From positions 15,887,207 through 15,951,206 of the forward strand of contig CP053152.1 of NCBI GenBank assembly GCA_014607495.2: a stretch of 64,000 bases of DNA, read 5' to 3'. The first letter of the stretch is position 1. Every line of letters begins with the position of its first letter. The stretch comes from Carposina sasakii. Its lineage: Eukaryota; Arthropoda; Insecta; Lepidoptera; Carposinidae. This document shows positions 38,279 to 47,491 of this stretch, piece after piece. The position numbers and the translations under genes were made by a program. Under the pieces are notes generated by a model, which saw only the letters and a list, made by a program, of their open reading frames with translations, ran no database searches and was not told the DNA's origin.

Positions 38279-41200
38279 CTATTTATTTTTACATATTGTT
38301 TTATTTGCTACATGGGTGCAGTATTTTATGAATTTTTGCCTGCTGTATTTATCTGCTAACATTAAGTGCAAATTTCTTGGGCACATTTCTAGGTCTAATT
38401 CATTTTCTATATTGTATCTAAGTATTCCAAATTGCGGGCATTCCGTCAAAAGGTGCACAATGCTCTCCTCGGCTTCGGGATCACAGCTACACGATGGGCT
38501 CTCTTTGCACTTGAACCGAAACAAGTACGAAGAGAACCCACCATGCCCTGTCATTATCTGGGTAGTGACAGCCACTGGCTGCATTTGCCGGACCAATCTG
38601 TAAGCGTCCACCGCGTCTGGTAAGAAAAGCCGCGTCACCGCCGCAGTCGTCCCTTCTTTGTATCTGGTGTTCCATTGTTGCAGCGATTCTTCCCGGATTA
38701 CTCTCTTCGCGTATGATACTGGGCATTTATCGTAGTCCGGTTTTGTCTTCATCTTCAGTGCTGCTTGTTTTGCGAGTTCATCCGCTCTTTCGTTTCCCTC
38801 CAATCCAGCGTGTGCCTTTATCCAGTACAGGGAGACTTCTTTGTTTTGGTTTTTGGCCTTTAGCAAGTTTGCTTTTATTTCAGACGCTATGGGATGGAGG
38901 GAATACTGGTTTATGACCGTTTCGAGGGATGACTTAGAGTCACTGAAGATTCCAAACGTTTTGTGGGCACTTTTAAGGACCAACTCGGTTGCTCTGCGTA
39001 TTGCCAGCAGTTCCGCCTGGTAGACTGTGCAGTATGAAGACAGTTTTAATCTTGAGGTTCCAGTCTCGGAGTTACTATTCCATATGGATAGTGCTGCTCC
39101 GACCTTCCCCTCAATTTTACTACCGTCCGTGTAGATTTTTACTGCATGGTTGTTGTGGTTGTCAACTTGCTCCTGGTCTACCAGGCTCGCGAAACCAATT
39201 TCGAGTCGTTGTGCAGGGTGTGGCAAATGCATGTACTCGGATTTTCGCTCCATCTCGCAGTCCCCCAGGGCGTGCCGGGATATCCCCCTCTTCATCTCGT
39301 ACAGGGCGGATGCCTCTTGTATTCTGATGTCGAGGGGTAACAGCCCGGCCAGCACCAGTGCCGAGTTTAGCGAGACTGTGCGATATGCTCTTGTTATCTT
39401 TTGGGCATAACCCCTCTGCACAGTGTCCAGTTGTTTCCTTATGCCAAGTTTCTTTGCTGCCGGCGCCCATACATTTGCCGCATACATGATGATTGGCTCG
39501 ACTACGGCGGTGTATATTGTCCTGACAACTTCTGGGTGGAGACCCCAAGTTGTTTTTGCAGCTCTGGCTAGCTGTTTGTGTACTCCCAAAGCCTTCCGAC
39601 ATGCGTTCTTCACATGGGAGTTATATGTGAGTTTGTGATCTATCGTCAGGCCCAAAATTCTCATTTCCGTTGACATGCCAATGTCGACCCCCCCCATGGT
39701 GAGTCTTGGGGTGTCATACTTTAACTTTCTAGTTATAACCATTGCGCAAGTTTTATGCGGCGCGAAATTAAGTTTGTTACGTACACCCCAATCCCGGACA
39801 CAGGCGAGGGCGGCATTAGCCCGTCTCTGGATTGCAGATCCGGTACTTGCCTCAAACACTAAGACGATGTCGTCGGCGAAGGCCTGACAATAGTCACCCC
39901 GCGCATGAAGCTCTCTGAGGAGTGGGTCCAGAAGCAGGTTCCATAACAGCGGTCCCCCAATGGAGCCCTGTACACATCCTTTTGTTGTATTCCTAGGGTG
40001 TTCGGCACCAGCATACCTTACCTTGACTTTCCTATCCTTGAGATAGCTGTCTATCAGTCGCCTCAAATTTACTGGGCATTTCTGCTCAGCCAGTCTGCAT
40101 CGTATGGCGGGCCACCATGCGCTGTCAAAGGCCCCCTCTATGTCCAACGATACCACCGTGACTATCTTCTTTTCCTCTATCTTGGCTTGTATGTGCCTTG
40201 TTAAGACATAGAGGGCGTCCTCTGTGCCTTTCTGTGGCATGAACCCAAACTGGCAGGCGCTAATTCCGGGCAACACATGCCATTTCACTCTAGCGATCAC
40301 CATCTTCTCCAGGATCTTTCCCATCACTGGCAATAACCCAATAGGCCTGTACGATTTTGGCTTTGTGTAATCGTCCTTTCCCGGTTTGGGAAGAACGATG
40401 ACCGTTGCCTCTTTCCAGATGGTCGGAAAGTGATTGATCTCTAGGCACTTATTTACCAGTGATAGGAAAGACTCCGGACAGACCGTGATCGCCTTTTCAC
40501 AGATGTCGGCCGTGAGTCCGTCAGACCCCGGGGCTTTCTTGGGATTAAAACTTTTGACCGCGTTCAAGAGCTCGCCTGATGTAAAAGGTGGATCATGTAA
40601 CTCATCATGTTGCCATCTGTTTACTTTTTCAGCACGTCTTCTTATTTCTCTGTGGTCTAGGTTGTCCCCTTCGCTCTGATCCTCGGGGTAAAAGGTTTCG
40701 GCCAGTACTCTGGCTGAGTTTTGAGGGTCCAGCTCCTCATTCCCAACAACTAGCGGTAAGTCTTCTTTTCTCTTTGTGGTTCTGCCTATCACCCTATAGA
40801 TACCCTCCCACAACCCTTCTTTATCCTGTCTCTCGCAGAAGTCCTTCCAGCTCTTCGTCTGGGCTTTCTTAACTTCAGTCTCATATTCATCTTTTGCTTG
40901 CAGGTACTTTTCGACGACCCTAGCTCTGCGGATCGGCGCTGCCCATCGGATTCGGCGTCTCTTCGTGGCGACTTGTCTCTTCATCTTCGCGAGCTCATCA
41001 GACCACCACGGTAAGTTAAACCTCTCTACTTGTTTCTTTTCAGGTATCGTGTTCCGGCATGCTTCTTTAATAGCGTTTGTATATTCGTCTGTCAGTCTGT
41101 CTATTTCAGTTACACTCCTAATTTTTGCTATTTCGCTACTATTAATATTTTTCTCTATTTGCAATTGTTTGAATTTTTTAGTAAATTCTTCCCAATTAGC

Positions 41201-42025
41201 TTTCCTAGTATTGTATTGCCTTGTGGTTCTACGTACACTGATTCCTCTAGATTTTACAAGTAGAAGCTTAAACGTGATGGCATTATGATCCGAGCTCGTA
41301 AGACTGTCGTCGACCAACCACCCATCTATCCATGCGAGCAATTCCTCTGAGCACGCAGTGACGTCAATGTAGCTAGTGATACGTTTGCCCTCCCTAATGG
41401 TGTCAAAGGTTGGGGTATCTCCCTCGTTAAGCACCTGCAAGCCCATTTCCTCCAGAGCCCCAGACATTGCTTCTCCTCTGTGGTCGACTCTAGGACTGTT
41501 CCACCAGGTACTCTTTGCGTTGGCGTCGCCTCCCATTATGAGCCTTCTCGATCCCATTTCAGTTTTTATTCTTCTCAGATGCACAAGGTATGGTTCAATG
41601 TCTTGATCCGGTTCCATATAATAGGAGACGACGACGATCTCCCAAGCTTGAGTCTTTATTCTCACCACAACAATATTCCTCGTGGTAAGTTTCGGGTATT
41701 GTATTACGTCCAGATCGCTGTCGAAGACGGCTATTGCCGCTTTGACTGGCTCGTCCCCTTGACCCTCGAATTGGAAAATCCTTGCTCCCTGGTGGTCTCT
41801 TAATTTTCCGTCCGCGAGCACATACGGCTCCTGGATCAGCGCCAGGGCAATACCTCGAGTTTTAGCCTCGATGAGGATTTCTTGCGTGGCAAGTTTCTTT
41901 CTCATCAGGTTTGCCTGAGCTACGAGGTAGGGCCCGGCACCTCTTCCTGCAATGTGGTTATTTGTTGCCTCTGTTTCCTTAGTTCCGCCCTCAGCAATAC
42001 GCCACGGCCGATCTGGCCAGGGCAT
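38279..42025 (-). CDS. Retrotransposon ORF2: AP-endonuclease, reverse transcriptase, RNase H (intact, 1248 aa)
   Basis: Endonuclease, residues 33-254: QANL (37-40), IQEPYV (E66), MGGDAN (D167), YIDVT (D221) and SSDHNAI (H247), the residues that nick the TTAGG target. Reverse transcriptase, about 490-760: SLDIEGAFD (D628), GCVQGSIGGPLLWNLLL and FADD (716-719). RNase H, 963-1090: TDGS (D967), QAEL (E1005), SDS (D1029) and HAGLEGNERADELA (H1072, D1082), all catalytic residues kept. A Cys-rich CKESPSCSCD...H...C motif lies near the C-terminus, as in R1-clade proteins. ORF2 starts 35 bp before the ORF1 stop in the other frame, so it is probably made by coupled re-initiation. No stop or frameshift is seen, so the enzyme could be active. 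Confidence 0.93.
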   Translation of the reverse strand: MPWPDRPWRIAEGGTKETEATNNHIAGRGAGPYLVAQANLMRKKLATQEILIEAKTRGIALALIQEPYVLADGKLRDHQGARIFQFEGQGDEPVKAAIAVFDSDLDVIQYPKLTTRNIVVVRIKTQAWEIVVVSYYMEPDQDIEPYLVHLRRIKTEMGSRRLIMGGDANAKSTWWNSPRVDHRGEAMSGALEEMGLQVLNEGDTPTFDTIREGKRITSYIDVTACSEELLAWIDGWLVDDSLTSSDHNAITFKLLLVKSRGISVRRTTRQYNTRKANWEEFTKKFKQLQIEKNINSSEIAKIRSVTEIDRLTDEYTNAIKEACRNTIPEKKQVERFNLPWWSDELAKMKRQVATKRRRIRWAAPIRRARVVEKYLQAKDEYETEVKKAQTKSWKDFCERQDKEGLWEGIYRVIGRTTKRKEDLPLVVGNEELDPQNSARVLAETFYPEDQSEGDNLDHREIRRRAEKVNRWQHDELHDPPFTSGELLNAVKSFNPKKAPGSDGLTADICEKAITVCPESFLSLVNKCLEINHFPTIWKEATVIVLPKPGKDDYTKPKSYRPIGLLPVMGKILEKMVIARVKWHVLPGISACQFGFMPQKGTEDALYVLTRHIQAKIEEKKIVTVVSLDIEGAFDSAWWPAIRCRLAEQKCPVNLRRLIDSYLKDRKVKVRYAGAEHPRNTTKGCVQGSIGGPLLWNLLLDPLLRELHARGDYCQAFADDIVLVFEASTGSAIQRRANAALACVRDWGVRNKLNFAPHKTCAMVITRKLKYDTPRLTMGGVDIGMSTEMRILGLTIDHKLTYNSHVKNACRKALGVHKQLARAAKTTWGLHPEVVRTIYTAVVEPIIMYAANVWAPAAKKLGIRKQLDTVQRGYAQKITRAYRTVSLNSALVLAGLLPLDIRIQEASALYEMKRGISRHALGDCEMERKSEYMHLPHPAQRLEIGFASLVDQEQVDNHNNHAVKIYTDGSKIEGKVGAALSIWNSNSETGTSRLKLSSYCTVYQAELLAIRRATELVLKSAHKTFGIFSDSKSSLETVINQYSLHPIASEIKANLLKAKNQNKEVSLYWIKAHAGLEGNERADELAKQAALKMKTKPDYDKCPVSYAKRVIREESLQQWNTRYKEGTTAAVTRLFLPDAVDAYRLVRQMQPVAVTTQIMTGHGGFSSYLFRFKCKESPSCSCDPEAEESIVHLLTECPQFGILRYNIENELDLEMCPRNLHLMLADKYSRQKFIKYCTHVANKTICKNK

Positions 42026-43372
42026 CCCACTTCTTCCTTACTGTGCATTCACTATTGAACGCGTTGTGGTCTGCCCTGTCCAGGCCAGCCCTGGTGCAAT
42101 TGCAACAGGTGGGAGGAATTCCAGTCAGTCTGTCTTCACATTTTCCAGCCATGTGCTCTCCCCCACAATGACTACACTTCTCAATGGATTGTTTGCAAAA
42201 TCGGCGGCCGTGCCCGTACGCTAGACACAAGGAGCACTGGACCAGCGGTGACTGATCCTCTACTCTTATCCTCTGCAAATCAATATGGACCGTTTTTGCC
42301 GCTGTCAACGCCTGCCATAGTTTGGTCGATACTCTAGCTATTATGTGTGCCGTGTGGGGGTTTCGCGTTCTCTTCCTATACCTAATCTCCATTTCAAGGT
42401 CTTTCCCCACGAGGTCCTTGAAAACTCCACGATTTTGATTTCTCAGAGCTTCTAATACTTCCTCATTCGTGTTGACCTGGAGGACATCCTTAAAGATCAC
42501 AAGTGGATTTTATTTTGGATATTTTCCACTCTGAGGAATTCCTCGGTACCTCGCAGCCTCTCCTTTACCTTTTCTCTCTCTACCTCTGTGGAGCATCCCA
42601 CTATGATCTTGCGATCTTTAGCCTTTCTTATCTTGTCTATGAGCACTCCTCCTTCCTTAGCCCTTACTGCCTTTCTTACTCTCTCCATCACCTCCTCACC
42701 GGATTCGCCTTCGTCCTTCGAGGTAATTGCAATGGAGTGTAGGGCCGTGTGTTGCTTGCTCGGTGAATTTCGACACCAGGTGCCCCCAGCTACTACACTG
42801 GCATACGACAACTTCTCCACACAGTCCTTTTGTTTATCCAGGGCCTCTTTTAACAACTCCATTTTTTGTGTGTTTTCCTTCAGGAGGATGGAGTGCTCTT
42901 CGATCTTCCTAATGATGTCGACTCTCTCTCCTTCCTGCTTGTTAGTTTCCATTTCTTTTTCTTGATGACGACCTTCGCCCTCTTGATTCTGTTGCCCTTT
43001 ACCCTTTCCCGCTTCAGTTCTTATGCTTCTCCTCCGGTCTTCCCTCCTTTCCTCCTCCATTTCCTTCACTAGTTTGTAGAGCCCGTCTAGCGTTGCTTTA
43101 ACTGAGGTTTTAATTTCAGTTCGGATATTTCTTGCGCTATCCAGTTGCTTGACCGCACTGGCCACTAGAGTTTTGGCCTCCAGGATCATAGACCTGGGAG
43201 GCGTACTTTGAGTAAAGGAGTTCACTTTGGGTGACTTGGGAAGTGGAGGGTGATTCACTGTTTTAGACGTGGTCCTGGTAGTAGGACCCGGGGAGATTAT
43301 TATTAGGTCGTGGGTAACGTTTAACTCCTTCTTTTCTTCCTTTTTTGTCGGTGTTCTTACTCCGGGCATCAT
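41991..43372 (-). pseudogene. Retrotransposon ORF1 (gag-like), single frameshift
   Basis: The first part (43372-about 42505, 290 codons) has a basic N-terminus, a region predicted coiled-coil by its Lys/Glu heptads (about residues 95-190) and the conserved YASVVAGG motif. The second part, in another frame (42500-41991), has RNQNRGVF, YRKRTRNPH and three zinc knuckles: CSLCLAYGHGRRFC, CSHCGGEHMAGKC and CCNCTRAG...H...C. Compared with copy 2, one A is missing in an A-run near 42507. The product would normally bind element RNA and localise it to telomeres. A sequencing error could equally explain the break. Confidence 0.85.
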
Positions 43373-45860
43373 CTCGATGGAGGGTAGGGTATACGAGTCT
43401 CACGTATAGGCCGGGAAACAGCGGGTGTAAGGCCCGTTCTCAAAATAAAACTAAAACTAATATTCCCGCAGAATACTGTCAGGGATAGTCAGAGGCAAAA
43501 ACCCAAAAAATCAGCAAAAAATCAACAAAAAAGTAAAAAATATAGTTTCTATAAACACTTACAACTAATATCCCAGCAGAATACTGCTAGGATAGTCACT
43601 TAATTTTAGGGTAAAAGAGGGATCTAAATTAAGATTATAAAAACTCTGACTCTACTCTAAACTCTATGTAGAGTCGTAGCTCTACGTTAGTCAGCAGGCC
43701 CTTCCAGAGCCAAGTCCAGTCGAGAAAATCGCGTCCCGATCGGACCAGCGGTTCCGAAACTACGGAGCTTTGAATATTTCCAATATGGCGGTCAAAATGG
43801 CCGCCAAATCTTGGAAAAATCGCTGCTCCGCGAGTTTTCGTCCTACAGAGACGCGGTTTCCTCCTCAGCGGTCCACGGGACGGTCTTTACACGCTACGCG
43901 TGCAAAAAAGTCCTGAAATTTTCAGGACTGAAATTCAGTCCTGATGTCACTTTTTGGGAAGCCTAATGTCTTCCCAACGTTTAATAGAAAATCCCGTCCC
44001 GATTGGACCACTGGGGGCCGAGCTATAGGGGTCCAAAGTTTTTCAAGATGGCCGCCGAACTGTCAAAGTCCGACGGAAAAGCCCGATATCTACGGCCCTA
44101 TTGGTCGCAGAAGAACGGCGTTTGGACTCCTATGGCCAAACCCAACTGTAGCTTTCGCCTGAAAACGGCTTCAGCGGCTGAAAAGTGACAGCAACCTTTC
44201 AGCCTGAAAACGATTTTGGGGTGTGGAGGTGAAGCCGCCAACACTCCCGGAGAAAATCCCAGTCTCCTAGGCCCCTCGGTTCCGAAGCTATCCGCCTCCA
44301 AAGTTTTCCAAAATGGCGGCCGAGCTGTCAAACTCGATCTTTGGAGACGTTTAGCTCCGCTCCCAGTGCTCGTAGAACCGCGGGGTTTTGGATGCTGGGT
44401 CTCCCGCGAGGTATACTAACGCCTGAAAGCGGTTTCAGGCGAAAACAAAACTTGCCTCTGAAAACTCCTGAAAGTGTGGGGAAGCGATTGTACTCGTTCC
44501 GCAAACCTGCGCACAAAAAACCCCGGTCCAAATGGACCTATGGATCGCGAGATAATCAACCTCAAAGTCTTGCACTAAAAAATCAAAATGGCCGAAAAAA
44601 TCAAATTTTCGCGCAGAATCGGCCCCAGTAAGGTTACAGGACTGGGGTTTTGAGTTTTTATGACCCACTTAGTGTTCTGAAACCGATCCCGGCGAAAAAA
44701 TTTTGAATTTTGGATTATTTCCCAATAAGGGGGGCAAAAACAGTTAAAAATCGATATCCCGCGAACCACAAGCCGGAAAAATCCGGTTGGGGTGTCAAAA
44801 TTTTCCTTATAATCTACCCTATCTGCTAAAATTATCAGCGAGTTGAAAACTGAAAAAACCTAACGAAAATCTAGTAAAAACAAAAATTTCAGTTTTTTCC
44901 CTGAAAAATATACTTCCGTTTAGGATAAAAATCGTTTTTTAATTTAGGCGCTCAGAACTAATGAGCGCGCAACGAACTGCAGTTAAAAAATTGTACCTTA
45001 CTGATCTCGTTTAGGTTTTTCAGCTGTGTAAACTTTTAACACTTAAATGTCTCTAATTCAGTTGTTTTCAGTCATAAAATTCTGGAAGTTGGTTTTCCGG
45101 ACTCCTCGCGATGTCCTCGACGTGATGGTGTTTTTAGATTTTTTCTAGGACGTCCGGATCACATTTTCAGTTTTCATACGAAACTTTGAAATTTATTATC
45201 ACTGAAACTATTGTTTGCGGAGCACTTTAATTTTTTCTATGGCCTAGTACTCACTAAGAAGCGTCTTTATTCGCTGAAAAAAGTATATGTCGTAGCGACT
45301 CCCACGGAGTTGTGAATTTTTGAAAAATTTGCAAAATTTTACCCGTCAATATCTTTTCTTCTGAAACTCCGATCCTTTTGCTGTAAACGGGGTTCCTCTT
45401 GTATGATTAAAGATCACAAATCTGCATACTTAAATTTTTCCTGTTGGCGCCGGAAGTGGGACCACGCCGCCACGTGGTACTTGTTTTTTTTGGCTGTATT
45501 TTCGCGAATTTCAGAGTGAAAAATCTGAAACTCAGCGAAAAGCTGGAGATTTGATGCGGGAACACGGCCGCACAATAAAAACAGTAGGTTGTCGCGACCG
45601 TTTAGGCAGCGTAGCGCTGCAAACTTGCACTTAACCTCAAAATAGTGTTTTTTCACTGTTTCACCACTGAAACTTATCTCTTCAGAAAAATTTTCACTGC
45701 TGGGTTGTAGCCCGCAAAAATCCGCATCCGATGATGTAACTTTCACTGCAATCCGATGGAAAAAACCCACTTTTCCGATTTTTTCAAGCGCGGTTTTGCC
45801 TCGGAGCAACTTTGTCGGCCAGCCACCACGTGTTGACGCTACAGGGGGGCGAGCGCTACT
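43373..45860 (-). promoter_or_regulatory. 5' UTR / internal promoter region of copy 1
   Basis: 2.5 kb without ORF1-like coding. It holds four YY1/Pho-like motifs (43791-43806, 44046-44058, 44309-44321, 44584-44593) and several CTGAAA/TTTCAG hairpins, e.g. the perfect CGCCTGAAAGCGGTTTCAGG at 44420. A block at about 44010-44412 is nearly identical to 58114-58516 in copy 3. As in other non-LTR elements, transcription should start at the first base of the element. Confidence 0.6.
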
Positions 45861-46598
45861 GGTTAGGTTAGGTTAGGTTAGGTTAGGTTAGGTTAGGTTA
45901 GGTTAGGTTAGGTTAGGTTAGGTTAGGTTAGGTTAGGTTAGGTTAGGTTAGGTTAGGTTAGGTTAGGTTAGGTTAGGTTAGGTTAGGTTAGGTTAGGTTA
46001 GGTTAGGTTAGGTTAGGTTAGGTTAGGTTAGGTTAGGTTAGGTTAGGTTAGGTTAGGTTTAGGTTTAGGTTAGGTTAGGTTAGGTTAGGTTAGGTTAGGT
46101 TAGGTTAGGTTAGGTTAGGTTAGGTTAGGTTAGGTTTTAGGTTAGGTTAGGTTAGGTTAGGTTAGGTTAGGTTAGGTTAGGTTAGGTTAGGTTAGGTTAG
46201 GTTAGGTTAGGTTAGGTTAGGTTAGGTTAGGTTAGGTTAGGTTAGGTTAGGTTAGGTTAGGTTTTAGGTTAGGTTAGGTTAGGTTAGGTTAGGTTAGGTT
46301 AGGTTAGGTTAGGTTAGGTTAGGTTAGGTTAGGTTAGGTTAGGTTAGGTTAGGTTAGGTTAGGTTAGGTTAGGTTAGGTTAGGTTAGGTTAGGTTAGGTT
46401 AGGTTAGGTTAGGTTAGTTTAGGTTAGGTTAGGTTAGGTTAGGTTAGGTTAGGTTAGGTTAGGTTAGGTTGGTTAGGTTAGTTAGGTTAGGTTAGGTTAG
46501 GTTAGGTTAGGTTAGGTTAGGTTAGGTTAGGTTAGGTTAGGTTAGGTTAGGTTAGGTTAGGTTAGGTTAGGTTAGGTTAGGTTAGGTTAGGTTAGGTT

Positions 46599-46601
<3 letters not shown>
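45861..46601 (+). repeat. Telomeric (TTAGG)n array T2
   Basis: 741 bp, nearly perfect, with a few TTTAGG, TTTTAGG and GGTTGG variants (about 46058-46072, 46136, 46262, 46415, 46470). Confidence 0.98.
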
Positions 46602-46644
<43 letters not shown>

Positions 46645-46835
46645 TCTGCTTCCCCGCGTGTACCGGTAGTCTGCGGGACCTTATATACTAGGGTTTTTTA
46701 TTTTACATTTAGGGTTTTATATGTTGATCTCAGGGATCATACTGTATTCTTATTGCCTATTACATCTATCTATGCAAAAACGGTTTGCATTTACACTAAA
46801 CGTGTTTGGTGTGTTCCTAGTGTGGGTGAGGCTCT

Positions 46836-46854
46836 AGCGAGTGGGATGCTCGCT
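46836..46854 (-). ncRNA. 3'-UTR hairpin H1 of copy 2
   Basis: Arms AGCGAG and CTCGCT around TGGGATG, followed by TAATCTG. The last stem pair differs from copy 1 (G-C instead of T-A), a compensatory change. Confidence 0.65.
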
Positions 46855-47491
46855 TAATCTGTATCTTTACTAAGCTGTCTATTTTACTATTTTACGGGAT
46901 GGGTTCGTGGAGGTGCAGATTTTCTTTATTATTAAATTAATTTCACACATTTTCTTTCTTATTACTACATTACATGACTATTTGGTTACTTATATTTAAT
47001 ACTTAATGTCTATACTGTATTTATCCTTATTTTACTCTTACTCAACATTCCTATACATTTATATTCCTAATTTAAAAAGTTCGCATGAGTTATAATTATA
47101 AGTTGGTGGCTTTTTTACTGAGCACTTATTAACAGTTCTTATTTATCTAACTTAATTTTAGTACTATACTTCTTACACTAAACATCTTTATATATAGCAG
47201 TACTATATATACGTGTTTACATTTGTTGCGTACATATTTAACTTTCGTTATCTTTTGGTAATTCTGTTGTGCTACTGTGACGTGGACATTGGGCGGTACA
47301 TTATTTGGATGGATATCGTTGGTGATTACAATTTTCATACGGTAGCTTCAGCGGAGGTTCACTCATCTTAATCATTAAGTTAATTTGTTTAGATGGAGCT
47401 AAACAATGTGATTCTGCACCAATGGAGCTATCGTTGGATCAATTGTACTCGTTTTCCATTTGCCACGTCCACGTTTGTCTGTGAGTTGCCC

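Larger units (their letters stand above)
37773..45860 (-). mobile_element. Telomere-specific non-LTR retrotransposon copy 1 (SART/TRAS-type, R1 clade), full length
   Basis: The minus-strand element starts AGTAGCGCTCGCCCCCCTG directly after CCTAACC (45860) and ends in a 67-base poly(A) (37839-37773) joined to CCTAACC. It is about 8.0 kb: a 2.5-kb 5' UTR, ORF1 (43372-41991, one frameshift), ORF2 (42025-38279, intact) and a 440-bp 3' UTR. Insertion into TTAGG at a fixed register, three CCHC knuckles in ORF1 and an AP-like endonuclease in ORF2 place it among telomere-specific R1-clade elements. The poly(A)-(CCTAA)n orientation fits SART rather than TRAS as I recall the literature. Confidence 0.92.

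Noticed and set aside
39146..41803. Numerous plus-strand ORFs of 60-110 codons
   Set aside because: All are antisense to the intact ORF2 of copy 1.
37773..45860. Assignment to the TRAS family
   Set aside because: The poly(A) joins the CCTAA strand, meaning priming from TTAGG. As I recall, TRAS elements lie in the opposite orientation and SART in this one. The name remains provisional without an RT phylogeny.
45861..46601. CRISPR-like or satellite array
   Set aside because: The unit is the 5-bp insect telomeric repeat with no spacers, and the genome is eukaryotic.
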